Shown in pieces: positions 26,889 through 36,440 of a stretch of DNA of 44,378 nt. Positions within the stretch are counted from its first letter, which is position 1, and the number at the start of each line of letters is the position of its first letter. Both the position numbers and the translations under genes were made by a program. The notes beneath the pieces were generated by a model. That model was not told the DNA's origin. It ran no database searches and was given only the letters and a program-made list of their open reading frames with translations. Source of the DNA: Nitrosovibrio sp. Nv4 (GTDB lineage Bacteria; Pseudomonadota; Gammaproteobacteria; Burkholderiales; SG8-39); contig CAMDRF010000013.1 in the NCBI GenBank assembly GCA_945906765.1, positions 1-44,378 of the forward strand. The letters are read 5' to 3'.

Positions 26889-27187
26889 CTGCGGGGCTGG
26901 CGCTTGGTGGTGCGCTTGACGCGATAGGCGGGCTTCGGTTCGGCCGCCCACAGGCTCGCGTCAATTTCGGCGAACGGCGCGACGGCGGTAGCAAAAGCGT
27001 CGGCCTCGGCTTTCGTCCACGTGCCCGCCAGCGCGTCCAGGTCATCAAACGTCCTCGTGCCGGCGGAATACTGTTGCTGCAACGTTTCGACGATCAGGCG
27101 GTTGACGCTGATCCCGCGGCGCCGCGCGTTCGATTTGATCTGTGACAGGGTCGGACGGTCGAGTCCCCGCAGGCTGAGGTTGGCCAT
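26885..27187 (-). CDS. FitA-like ribbon-helix-helix antitoxin
   Basis: A 100-residue antitoxin. MANLSLRGLDRPTLSQIKSN and then ARRRGISVNRLIVETLQQQY form the ribbon-helix-helix DNA-binding fold (about residues 1-42); the acidic/aromatic rest (FDDLDALAGTW, ASLWAAEP) should bind the toxin. ATG 27187 has AGGAGG at good distance. It partners the PIN half of the chimeric gene that follows. It lies downstream of dnaJ on the same strand but has its own operator. Confidence 0.85.
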   Translation of the reverse strand: MANLSLRGLDRPTLSQIKSNARRRGISVNRLIVETLQQQYSAGTRTFDDLDALAGTWTKAEADAFATAVAPFAEIDASLWAAEPKPAYRVKRTTKRQPRS

Positions 27188-27202
27188 GGCATGCCTCCTA
27201 TC

Positions 27203-27226
27203 GATAGCAATTATTAATATGCTATC
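27203..27226. promoter_or_regulatory. Palindromic operator of the FitA-like module
   Basis: GATAGCA (27203-27209) and TGCTATC (27220-27226) are exact inverted repeats with a 10-base AT-only spacer that can hold a -10 box (TATTAATA region). It lies 15 bases before the antitoxin start, in the dnaJ-antitoxin gap, a classical place for autorepression. Confidence 0.6.
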
Positions 27227-27246
27227 ACATGGCTCGTGGACCCGGA

Positions 27247-28371
27247 TCAGCCCTCGAAGAACTCCTTCACCTTGTCGAACCAGCCCTTGGCGCGCGGGTT
27301 GTGGCGCGCGGTATCCTTCTGGCTGATCGATTCGAATTCCTGCAGCAGGTCGCGCTGACGAGCAGTGAGATTCACCGGCGTCTCGACCACCACGTGGCAG
27401 AAAAGGTCGCCGGGCGCGTGGCTGCGCACGCCCTTGATGCCCTTGCCGCGCAGGCGGAAGGTCTTGCCGCTCTGGGTTTCGTTCGGCACCTTGATGCGCG
27501 CGCTGCCGTCGAGGGTCGGGATCTCGACCTCGCCGCCGAGTGCCGCGATGCTGAACGACACCGGCATCTCGCAATGCAGGTCGTCATGATCGCGCTGAAA
27601 CACCGTGTGCGCCTTCAGATGCACCTGGACGTACAGGTCTCCCGGCGGGCCGCCGTTGACGCCGGATTCGCCTTCGCCTGACAGGCGCACGCGGTCGTCT
27701 TCGTCGACGCCGATCGGAATCTTCACCGAGAGCGTCTTCTGATTCTTGATGCGCCCGGCGCCGCTGCAGGTGGCGCAGGGATGCGCCACGGTCTTGCCGC
27801 TGCCATGGCAACGCGGGCAGGTCTGCGCGATGGAGAAGGGGCCTTGCGAGACGCGTACCTGGCCGGCGCCACGGCAGGTGGCGCAGGTCTGCGGCTGCGT
27901 GCCGGACTTGGCGCCCGAGCCGCGGCAGGTGGCGCATTCGGCGAGCGTCGGAATGCGAATCTTGGTTTCGAACCCGTGCGCCGCCTGTTCGAGCGTGATT
28001 TCCAGGTTGTAGCGCAGGTCCGCGCCCCGGTAGACGTTGGACCGGCCGCCGCGCGCGCCGCCGAAGATCTCGCCAAAGATGTCGTTGAACACGTCGCCGA
28101 ATCCAGCCTGGCCCTGGCCGAAGCCGGCGCCGGCCGCGGCGGAAGGATCCACGCCGGCGTGGCCATACTGGTCGTAGGCCGGCCGCTTCTTCGGGTCGGA
28201 CAGGACCTCGTAGGCTTCCTTCGCCTCCTTGAAGTGTTCCTCGGCCTTCGGGTTATCCGGATTGCGGTCCGGATGCCACTTCATGGCGAGTTTCCGGTAC
28301 GCCTTCTTGATGTCTTCCTCGGAGGCGTCCCGGTTGACGGCTAGCACTTCGTAGTAATCACGTTTCGCCAC
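27247..28371 (-). CDS. dnaJ: Chaperone DnaJ (Hsp40)
   Basis: Co-chaperone that delivers clients and stimulates DnaK ATPase. 374 residues, type I. J domain with HPD (KWHPDRNPD, about residues 32-40), Gly/Phe region (about 77-108), four zinc-finger repeats [24 protein letters not shown] and CATCSGAG (about 138-207), and the C-terminal client domain. Starts 6 bases after dnaK ends, so grpE-dnaK-dnaJ is one operon. Confidence 0.99.
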   Translation of the reverse strand: MAKRDYYEVLAVNRDASEEDIKKAYRKLAMKWHPDRNPDNPKAEEHFKEAKEAYEVLSDPKKRPAYDQYGHAGVDPSAAAGAGFGQGQAGFGDVFNDIFGEIFGGARGGRSNVYRGADLRYNLEITLEQAAHGFETKIRIPTLAECATCRGSGAKSGTQPQTCATCRGAGQVRVSQGPFSIAQTCPRCHGSGKTVAHPCATCSGAGRIKNQKTLSVKIPIGVDEDDRVRLSGEGESGVNGGPPGDLYVQVHLKAHTVFQRDHDDLHCEMPVSFSIAALGGEVEIPTLDGSARIKVPNETQSGKTFRLRGKGIKGVRSHAPGDLFCHVVVETPVNLTARQRDLLQEFESISQKDTARHNPRAKGWFDKVKEFFEG

Positions 28372-28377
28372 CGGCGA

Positions 28378-30315
<1,938 letters not shown>

Positions 30316-30324
30316 GTCAGTTCC

Positions 30325-30924
30325 TCAATTCGTGTCCACGTTACTATCAGAGTTGGGGTTTCCACCCTTGTTTTCAAGGGCCTTGGCGACCGTGACGAGC
30401 GCCGGACGGACAATTCTTTCATGCAGGCAGTAGCCCTTGAGCACGATCGAGACGATCGAATTTGGCGTCGCGTTTTCCGCTTCCACCGCGGCCATCGCCT
30501 GGTGCTGGTGGGGATCGAAACGATCGCCGGCTGCCGGGGCGACCTCGACAAGGTTCGCTTTCTGGAACGCGGCCTTCAGCTGGCGCAGCGTCAGTTCAAG
30601 GCCGTCGCGCAGCGTCGGTGCAAGGCCGTCGCGCAGCGCCGGGGGCGAGTCCGCGGCAACGGCAAGCGCCGCTTCAAGGCTGTCCATCACCGGCAGAAGT
30701 CCCTCGGCGAAGCGCTCGACGCCGAACTTGTGCGCGGCCGCGACGTCCGCCTGGGCGCGCTTGCGGATGTTTTCGGTTTCCGCGACCGCCCGCAACCACG
30801 CGTCGCGTTGTTCGTCGATCCGCGCCTGCGCCTCGGCGAGCAGCTTGTCGAGGGTCTTTTCTTCGGCGCTGGCCGGGTCGTTGGCGCTGGCGGTCTCGGG
30901 CGTGGGGGAAGGGGGCTGAGACAT
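30325..30924 (-). CDS. grpE: Nucleotide exchange factor GrpE
   Basis: Releases ADP from DnaK. 199 residues from ATG 30924 (MSQPPSPTPETASAND): acidic disordered start, long coiled coil (about 20-80), and the conserved beta end (DPHQHQAMAAVE, then VSIVLKGYCLHERIVRPALV). A TTG 13 codons upstream is inside the -35 box of the promoter and is rejected. An 8-residue direct repeat (ALRDGLAPTLRDGL) sits in the helical region. No ribosome binding site precedes the start, and the sigma-32 promoter leaves only a short leader. Confidence 0.96.
   Translation of the reverse strand: MSQPPSPTPETASANDPASAEEKTLDKLLAEAQARIDEQRDAWLRAVAETENIRKRAQADVAAAHKFGVERFAEGLLPVMDSLEAALAVAADSPPALRDGLAPTLRDGLELTLRQLKAAFQKANLVEVAPAAGDRFDPHQHQAMAAVEAENATPNSIVSIVLKGYCLHERIVRPALVTVAKALENKGGNPNSDSNVDTN
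30597..30644. repeat. 24-base tandem duplication inside grpE
   Basis: Two copies, 30597-30620 and 30621-30644, share their first 18 bases exactly and differ at a few of the last six. They add eight residues in frame. Confidence 0.85.
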
Positions 30925-30936
30925 AGCGTTGTTCCA

Positions 30937-30964
30937 AAATGGGGGCGCGATTCGCGATTTCAAG
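30937..30964 (-). promoter_or_regulatory. Sigma-32 heat-shock promoter of grpE-dnaK-dnaJ
   Basis: On the - strand CTTGAAA (30964-30958) is followed after 13 bases by CCCCATTT (30944-30937). This is a full match to the known RpoH consensus, CTTGAAA with CCCCATnT. It lies in the 81-base gap between hemH and grpE. The -10 ends only 12 bases before the grpE ATG. Confidence 0.88.
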
Positions 30965-31005
30965 GGCGCGGCGGCGCTTCGACCCGGCGCTGCACCGCGT
31001 GCCGC

Positions 31006-31944
31006 CTAAGGATTATTCCGAGTACCTGCTTCCAGGCTGATCTTCGCGAGGGCAGCGATCCACTCGGCGCTTTCATTCAGGCAGGGCAGGGCATGGAATT
31101 CCGTGCCGCCGGCTGCAAGAAATGCGCGCCGGGCCTCGATCGCTATTTCTTCCAGTGTTTCGAGACAGTCCGAGACAAAACCCGGACAGACCACGTCCAC
31201 GCGGCGGATTCCCTGCTTCGCCAGTTCGATGAGCGTCGGCTCCGTATAAGGTTGCAGCCACTTCGCTGCGCCAAAACGCGACTGGAACGTCACGGCGTGC
31301 TCGCCCGGGGCGATGCGCAGCGCCGCGGCGAGCAGCTTCGCGGTGACCAGGCACTGCGACTGATACGGATCGCCAAGGTCCACCGCGCGCTGGGGCAGGC
31401 CGTGGAAACTCATCACCAGCTTTTCGCCCTTGCCGTGCGCGGCCCAATGGCGCTGCACGCCCGCGGCGAGCGCGCCGATATAGGCCGGATGGTCGTGAAA
31501 ATTCTCCACCATCGGGACATCCGGGCCGATGACATCGCGGATGGTTTCGGTCGTGCTGAAGGAGAACTGCGGATAGAGCGGCAGGACGATGATTTTCTTG
31601 CAACCCGAAAGCTTCCTCAGCCCATTCGCGATCGTGGGCTCGCCATAGCGCATTGCGTATTCAATTGTTATTTTTTCTTGTGAAAGAAAATTTCTCAATA
31701 AATCCACCTGCCGTCTTGTGTGCACCGCGAGCGGGGAGCCTTCAGGCGTCCAGATGGACTGGTATTTCTTCGCGCTTTTCGCCGGACGCGTGCGCAGGAC
31801 GATGCCATGCAGGATCGGCAGCCAGATGAACCGGGGCAGCTGCACCACGCGCGGGTCGGACAGGAACTCGGCGAGATAGCGGCGCACCGCGTCGGGCGTG
31901 GGCGCCGCCGGCGTGCCGAGGTTGACGAGGAGGATGCCGTCCAG
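31006..31944 (-). CDS. hemH: Ferrochelatase, apparently with CTG start
   Basis: Inserts Fe(II) into protoporphyrin IX to make haem. 312 residues from CTG 31944. Catalytic His in VMSFHGLPQRAV (about residue 188) and the C-terminal FQSRFGAAKWLQPYTEPT. The family N-terminus ILLVNLGTP is encoded from about 31935, but between the in-frame stop TGA (31995-31993) and that motif there is no ATG, GTG or TTG. The next usual start, GTG 31887, would cut off this conserved strand. CTG 31944 gives the normal length and lies 10 bases after the hrcA stop, so translation may depend on coupling to hrcA. Confidence 0.9.
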   Translation of the reverse strand: MDGILLVNLGTPAAPTPDAVRRYLAEFLSDPRVVQLPRFIWLPILHGIVLRTRPAKSAKKYQSIWTPEGSPLAVHTRRQVDLLRNFLSQEKITIEYAMRYGEPTIANGLRKLSGCKKIIVLPLYPQFSFSTTETIRDVIGPDVPMVENFHDHPAYIGALAAGVQRHWAAHGKGEKLVMSFHGLPQRAVDLGDPYQSQCLVTAKLLAAALRIAPGEHAVTFQSRFGAAKWLQPYTEPTLIELAKQGIRRVDVVCPGFVSDCLETLEEIAIEARRAFLAAGGTEFHALPCLNESAEWIAALAKISLEAGTRNNP

Positions 31945-31954
31945 GATTGGCTGG

Positions 31955-32974
31955 TTACGTTTGTGACAGCGCGCTGGAAAGCAACTTCGCTGTCACGTCG
32001 ACGATCGGCACGACGCGATCGTAGGCCATGCGCGTCGGCCCGATGACGCCGACGGTGCCGACCACTTCGCCGCTCACCTTGTAGGGCGCGGTCACCACGC
32101 TCACTTCGTCGGGCGCCGAGACGCCGGACTCGCCGCCGATGAATATCTGCACGCCTTCGCCGCGCAGCGACAGGTCGAGGATCTGCACCAGGGAGGTCTT
32201 GTATTCGAACAGCTCGAACAATTGGCGCATGCGGCTCATGTCCTGCGACAGGTCGCGCACCGCCAGCAGGTTGCGCTCGCCGGAGATCACGTACTGCTCG
32301 TTGCCTTCCGCGACCGCCTTGCTGCTTGCTTCCAGCGCGGCGCTCATGAGACCCATCATGTCCTGGCGGATCTCGCTCAGTTCCTCGTGGACGCGCTGGC
32401 GGATGTCCTCGAAGCTGTGCCCGGAATAGTTCTGGTTGAGGTAGTTCGCCACGGAAACCAGCTCCGCGGGACGGTAGTCCCGGTCGGTGAACAGGATCCG
32501 GTTCAGCACGTCGCCATCGGGCGTCACGACGATGAGCAGCATGCGTTTTTCCGACAGCCGGAGGAATTCGATCTGGCGGAAGCTGAGGGCGCGGCGGCGC
32601 GGCGTCATCACGATGCCGGCGAAGTTCGTCAGCTGGGACAGCAGCTGCGAGGCGGCCTGGATCACGCGCTGCGGGTTGTCCGGGTGCAGCTGGTCCTCGA
32701 GCTGGTGCAGATCGCCCGAGCCGATCTGCTTCACCACCAGCAGCGAATCGACGAAGAACCGGTAGCCAAGCGGCGTCGGCACGCGCCCGGCCGAGGTATG
32801 CGGGCTCGCGATGAGGCCCATCTCCTCGAGGTCGGACATGACGTTGCGGATCGTGGCAGGCGACAGGTCCAGCCCGGCATGGCGCGACAGAGTCCGTGAA
32901 CCGATCGGCTGGCCCTCGGCAATGTAGCGTTCGACCAGCGTTTTCAGCAGGATCTGCGCGCGTCTGTCGAGCAT
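31955..32974 (-). CDS. hrcA: Heat-inducible transcription repressor HrcA
   Basis: Represses chaperone genes by binding CIRCE elements and is kept active by GroEL. 339 residues. N-terminal winged helix ([20 protein letters not shown], then [19 protein letters not shown], about residues 9-56), GAF-like core, and C-terminal [19 protein letters not shown] (about 304-322). ATG 32974 has no ribosome binding site; a TAGAAT box ends 6 bases before it. No CIRCE repeat was found upstream of hrcA or grpE, so its target (probably groES-groEL) is elsewhere. Confidence 0.97.
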   Translation of the reverse strand: MLDRRAQILLKTLVERYIAEGQPIGSRTLSRHAGLDLSPATIRNVMSDLEEMGLIASPHTSAGRVPTPLGYRFFVDSLLVVKQIGSGDLHQLEDQLHPDNPQRVIQAASQLLSQLTNFAGIVMTPRRRALSFRQIEFLRLSEKRMLLIVVTPDGDVLNRILFTDRDYRPAELVSVANYLNQNYSGHSFEDIRQRVHEELSEIRQDMMGLMSAALEASSKAVAEGNEQYVISGERNLLAVRDLSQDMSRMRQLFELFEYKTSLVQILDLSLRGEGVQIFIGGESGVSAPDEVSVVTAPYKVSGEVVGTVGVIGPTRMAYDRVVPIVDVTAKLLSSALSQT

Positions 32975-32979
32975 GCCAA

Positions 32980-32997
32980 GATTCTACAGTTAGAATC
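32980..32997. promoter_or_regulatory. Perfect palindrome carrying divergent -10 boxes (hrcA / nadK)
   Basis: GATTCTA (32980-32986) and TAGAATC (32991-32997) flank the 4 bases CAGT, within a 28-base gap between the two ATGs. Each arm holds TAGAAT read outward. On both sides exactly six bases separate that hexamer from the start codon (ATG 33003 on +, ATG 32974 on -). This suits two leaderless divergent messages, or an operator controlling both. No good -35 is seen on either side. Confidence 0.5.
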
Positions 32998-33002
32998 GCG
33001 CG

Positions 33003-33899
33003 ATGCAGCCAGCCTTCCACCGCGTTGCTCTGATCGGCAAGCAAACACCCGAGATCGCCCAGTCACTGCGCGCGCTGCGCGATTTTCTGCGCCAGCGAGG
33101 CTGCGAAGTGATGCTGGAACGCGACACCGCGGCCGGTGTCGGCGAGAACGGCGCCGCAGGTTGCAATGCGGTGGGCTATGACGAAATCGGCCGCAGCGCC
33201 GACCTGGCGATTGTGGTCGGGGGGGATGGCACCATGCTGGCCGCGGCGCGCAACCTGGCGCACCACAAGGTGCCCCTTGCGGGCATCAATCAGGGCCGCC
33301 TGGGATTCATGACCGATATCGCGCTCTCCGAGATGAGCGATTCGGTCGGCGCGATCCTGGAAGGCCGCCACACGGTGGAGGAGCGCGCGCTGATCGAGGC
33401 CGAGATCCTGCGCGGCGGTAAATCGCTGTTGCGCACGGTGGCGCTGAATGAGGCAGTGGTCACCAAAGGCTCGCAGGCGCGCCTGATCGAGTTCAAGCTG
33501 ACCATCGACGGCGAGTACGTCTACCGCCTGCGCGCCGACGGCGTGATCGTCGCCACGCCGACCGGCTCCACCGCCTACGCTCTCTCGGCGCAGGGTCCCA
33601 TCCTGCAGCCGACGGTGCGCGCGTTTGCCCTGGTGCCGCTCAACCCCCACGTGCTCTCGGCGCGGCCGGTGAGCGTAAGCGATTCGAGCGTGATCGAGAT
33701 CGAGCTGGTGCGTGCCGTCGACGCGCGCGCCCATTTCGACGGATTTGCATTGACCGATCTGCAGGACGGCGACCGCCTGGTGCTCAAGCGCTCGGCGGAT
33801 GCGATCCGCTTCGTGCATCCGCCCGGCTACAGCTACTTCACGATGCTGCGCGAGAAGCTGCGCTGGAGCAACGCGGTGGGAACCATTCCCGGGGACTGA
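33003..33899 (+). CDS. nadK: NAD kinase
   Basis: Phosphorylates NAD to NADP. 298 residues. The catalytic GGDGT is in VVGGDGTMLAAARN (about residues 75-88), the NE/D region LNEAVVTKGSQAR (about 148) and the glycine-rich TPTGSTAYALSAQGP (about 186-200). In many betaproteobacteria recN follows directly; here about 3.2 kb of other material intervenes. ATG 33003 has no ribosome binding site. Confidence 0.98.
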   Translation: MQPAFHRVALIGKQTPEIAQSLRALRDFLRQRGCEVMLERDTAAGVGENGAAGCNAVGYDEIGRSADLAIVVGGDGTMLAAARNLAHHKVPLAGINQGRLGFMTDIALSEMSDSVGAILEGRHTVEERALIEAEILRGGKSLLRTVALNEAVVTKGSQARLIEFKLTIDGEYVYRLRADGVIVATPTGSTAYALSAQGPILQPTVRAFALVPLNPHVLSARPVSVSDSSVIEIELVRAVDARAHFDGFALTDLQDGDRLVLKRSADAIRFVHPPGYSYFTMLREKLRWSNAVGTIPGD

Positions 33900-33913
33900 C
33901 GCGGACCCGGCGG

Positions 33914-34734
33914 ATGTCCGCGAAGCGCTCCCCGCGAAGCTGATCGCGGTCGTTTTCATCCCGTTCGCGAGCGGCTTCTTCCTTTCCATCCTGCTGCGCT
34001 ACGTCAACGCGGTCATCGCGCGCGACCTCGCGGCCGATTTCGCGTTGTCGCCCTCTGACCTGGGCCTGCTCACCAGCGCGTACTTCCTCGTCTTCGCCGC
34101 GTTCCAGATTCCGCTCGGTGTGCTGCTCGACCGATTCGGTCCGCGGCGCGTGCTCGCCACGCTGCTCGTGTTCGCCGCCGCGGGCGGCCTGATCTTCGGT
34201 CTCGCGCAGGGCGTCGCCACGCTCGCGCTGGGGCGCGCGCTGCTGGGGCTCGGGGTGTCGGGCTGCCTGATGGGATCGATCAAGGCCTTCACGCTCTGGT
34301 TCCCGCTCTCGCGCCTGGCGACGCTGAACGGCTGGATCCTCGCCATCGGCGCGCTGGGGGCGATGGCGGCCACCGCGCCGGTGGAGGCGCTCGCCGTGGT
34401 CGCGTTCTTCGCCATCGCCGCCGGCGTGGGTGACGCTGCGCTCGCGATCGTCATGCTCTACGGCTTCGGCGCCTGCGCCGCGGCGCTGCCCTACGCCATC
34501 CTGTCGCAGCACTTCCCGCGCGGGCTCACCGGGCGCGTCATCACAGCGGCGAACATCTTCATGTTCCTCGCCTCGTTCGCTTTCCAGTGGGGCGTCGGCG
34601 TGCTGCTGCGGCTCTGGCCCGCGGTGGATGGGCGCTATCCCGCCGAGGGCTATGCAGTCGCCTTCGGCATTATCGGGGTGCTGCAGCTTGCCGTGCTGCT
34701 CTGGCTGCTGCCGATGCGGGAGAAGCCCGGCTAA
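33914..34734 (+). pseudogene. Broken MFS transporter
   Basis: The open frame from about 33946 encodes MFS helices (AVVFIPFASGFFLSILLRYV, then SDLGLLTSAYFLVFAAFQ, and the loop GVLLDRFGPRRV). Two defects are seen. No ATG, GTG or TTG opens this frame near the nadK end; an ATG at 33914 is in another frame and stops after nine codons, which suggests a frameshift at the start. And after ATAPVEALAVV the frame continues with what looks like the eighth or ninth helix (FGACAAALPYAIL), so about 100 residues of the middle are missing compared with a normal MFS protein of about 400. The final stop overlaps the opposing PIN gene. Confidence 0.68.
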
Positions 34735-35159
34735 GGTTTGAGCGCTGCGACCGGCAACCCGAGTTTTCTGGCTGCCGCGCCCAAGGGTTGGTCGAAGGTG
34801 ATGAATTGCTTGCAGCCGTAACCAAAGGCGATAGCAAGGTGCAGCGCATCGCCGCTGCGCAAAGCGCATTCCGGCCGGGCGAGCCAACCCCCGGCGGCGG
34901 TGAAATGCTCCGGCGAGGGCGCGAGCAGGTGAAAACTATTGGTGGCGGCCGAGTCCAGTTGCTTCAACACGGCCACTGCCTTGGCGCGCGGCAGCAGTCC
35001 CTTGCGTACCCGCAATCCCATATTCGCCCGATACTCGATAACGCTCCAGGAACTGATGCAGACCGGGTCGTCGATCTTCTGATACCACGCCACCGCCGCC
35101 GCCGTCAGGCTGTCCGGGCAAAACAGGGAAAGCAGGACGTTGGTGTCGGCGTAGATCAC
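34731..35159 (-). CDS. PIN-domain toxin (VapC-like RNase)
   Basis: A 142-residue PIN domain with acidic residues in MIYADTNVLLSLF (Asp 5), WSVIEYRANMG (Glu near 42), LRSGDALHLAIA (Asp near 104) and FITFDQPLG (Asp near 122). Its ATG at 35159 overlaps the antitoxin stop by 4 bases. The stop overlaps that of the MFS pseudogene on the other strand. The module appears intact. Confidence 0.88.
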   Translation of the reverse strand: MIYADTNVLLSLFCPDSLTAAAVAWYQKIDDPVCISSWSVIEYRANMGLRVRKGLLPRAKAVAVLKQLDSAATNSFHLLAPSPEHFTAAGGWLARPECALRSGDALHLAIAFGYGCKQFITFDQPLGAAARKLGLPVAALKP

Positions 35160-35407
35160 CAGCCGTCCGCTGCATCGCGCATCTTGCGCACCATGACCGC
35201 GGAACTGAGGCGCGAACGAGGCAGGCTGGCGCGGAATTTCTTGAGAGCGGCAAGGTCGAGCTTTGGTTTGGGGTTCAATGCGCCCGCCGGCACGATGCGC
35301 GCCACCGGCTTGCCCCGCTTGGTCAGCGTGACCGGCTCGCCGCGCGCGACCTGCTCCACCAGCGCGCTCAGGTGGGCTTTCGCTTCGGCAATGCTGTAGG
35401 CGCTCAT
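35156..35407 (-). CDS. Phd-type antitoxin
   Basis: An 83-residue antitoxin: MSAYSIAEAKAHLSALVEQV, then EPVTLTKRGKPVARIVPA (about residues 24-41), the standard Phd/YefM fold, with a basic C-terminal tail (LPRSRLSSAVMVRKM). It forms an operon with the PIN toxin that follows. Start ATG 35407. Confidence 0.88.
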   Translation of the reverse strand: MSAYSIAEAKAHLSALVEQVARGEPVTLTKRGKPVARIVPAGALNPKPKLDLAALKKFRASLPRSRLSSAVMVRKMRDAADGW

Positions 35408-35419
35408 GACGCTTTCCTC

Positions 35420-35439
35420 ATGGTCATCTCGATGGTCAT
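35420..35439. promoter_or_regulatory. Direct-repeat operator of the Phd/PIN pair
   Basis: ATGGTCAT occurs at 35420-35427 and 35432-35439, a 12-base period, beginning 13 bases upstream of the antitoxin start. A TAGAAT box (35445-35440, - strand) adjoins. Antitoxin operators often repeat at about one helical turn. Confidence 0.4.
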
Positions 35440-35504
35440 ATTCTAACAGGCTGCGGGAAACTTACCCTTCCACGCGGGAACCGGCGCAGGCTCGGAGGGC
35501 CACG

Positions 35505-35546
35505 TTGGCAGGACAGCAGCGCTCATGTATGATGCGATGTCATACA
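35505..35546 (+). promoter_or_regulatory. Promoter and palindromic operator of the RHH/PIN pair
   Basis: TTGGCA (35505-35510), 17 bases, then TATGAT (35528-35533). An exact inverted repeat, TGTATGA (35526-35532) and TCATACA (35540-35546), covers the -10 box. GGAGG (35556-35560) then lies 5 bases before the antitoxin ATG. A complete autoregulated TA promoter. Confidence 0.65.
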
Positions 35547-35565
35547 AATGGCGATGGAGGCTGTC

Positions 35566-35829
35566 ATGAAAATGCTTTCCGTGCGTCTGGACGATGCCGA
35601 GTTTGCCGCGCTGTCCCAATTGAGCGAGCAACTGGGCGAGACGCGCTCGCAGGTGGTCAAGCGCAGCATTGCCGCGCTGGCGCGGCAGAAGTTGCGTGGC
35701 GAATCGCCGCACGAATTGGCCGAAAAGCTGGGCCTGATCGGCGCTTTTCGCGGACCTGCCGGCTTGTCCGAGACTGTCGCCTCCCGCGTCAGACAGAAGC
35801 TGCGTGCCGAGTCCGCTCGCCGTCGATAG
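35566..35829 (+). CDS. Ribbon-helix-helix (CopG-like) antitoxin
   Basis: An 87-residue protein. MKMLSVRLDDAEFAALSQLS, then EQLGETRSQVVKRSIAALAR, is a ribbon-helix-helix DNA-binding domain (residues 1-45); the rest would bind the toxin. ATG 35566 has a very good ribosome binding site. Its 3' end overlaps the toxin by 26 bases. Confidence 0.83.
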   Translation: MKMLSVRLDDAEFAALSQLSEQLGETRSQVVKRSIAALARQKLRGESPHELAEKLGLIGAFRGPAGLSETVASRVRQKLRAESARRR

Positions 35830-36217
35830 CGGGCCGTTTGTCGCGTGGCTCAACGCGCGCGACAAGCATCACGCGCGCGCGGTTGATTTCTTCAAGGCGC
35901 GGCGCGAGCGCCTGGTGACCACCTGGCCGGTGATTACCGAAGTCTGTCATCTTGCGCCGCAGCCGGCCCGTGCCGTTTTCTTGCGCTGGATCGCCGCGGG
36001 CGGCGCCTCGGTGTTTCACGTGCCGGACGAACAATCCGCGCTGCTTGCCGGATGGATGGAACAATACGATGATTTGCCGATGGATCTGGCCGACGCGTCG
36101 CTGGTGTGGTTGTCGCGCCACCTCGGCGCCGTGCTGATTGCGACGATGGATCGGACTGACTTCGCGGTGTATCGGGGCGCGGGCGGGCGACGGTTCAAGA
36201 ACCTGTTCTTCGACTGA
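35804..36217 (+). CDS. PIN-domain toxin (VapC-like RNase)
   Basis: A 137-residue PIN domain: LAVDSGPFVAWLNARDKHH (Asp 8), WPVITEVCHLAP (Glu near 46), LPMDLADASLVWLSR (Asp near 94 and 97) and IATMDRTDFAVYR (Asp near 115). Start is GTG 35804, inside the antitoxin; no ATG is suitable. After its stop the coding strand runs straight into a truncated antitoxin from a different module. Confidence 0.85.
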   Translation: MPSPLAVDSGPFVAWLNARDKHHARAVDFFKARRERLVTTWPVITEVCHLAPQPARAVFLRWIAAGGASVFHVPDEQSALLAGWMEQYDDLPMDLADASLVWLSRHLGAVLIATMDRTDFAVYRGAGGRRFKNLFFD

Positions 36218-36440
36218 AACGCTGCTCGCCGAGATCGACCGCCATGCCGGCAGGGGCGCGAACCGCTCAGAGTTCATCGAGACCGCGGTGCGCAGCTACA
36301 TCCTGACCCTGGTGCGCAAGCGGGAGAATCTGCGCGACCTCGCGATCATCAACCGGCGCGCCGCCAAGCTGGACCGCGAAGCCAAGGACGTGCTCGGTTA
36401 CCAGATTCCCCTATCACCGGCAGGCCGGTACCGCCATTAA
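36216..36440 (+). pseudogene. 5'-truncated ribbon-helix-helix antitoxin
   Basis: The frame reads TLLAEIDRHAGRGANRSEFI and then ETAVRSYILTLVRKRENLRD, with an end (REAKDVLGYQIPL) typical of CopG/ParD-like antitoxins. The first strand (about ten residues of the ribbon) and the start codon are missing; the toxin gene before it occupies that place in another frame. A longer frame exists upstream to 36138 but is the shadow of the toxin. No partner toxin remains. Its stop overlaps the mazF stop from the other side. Confidence 0.65.

Noticed and set aside
36138-36215. Upstream part of the truncated antitoxin frame as a real coding region
   Set aside because: It overlaps the conserved end of the PIN toxin in another frame and does not look like an RHH start.
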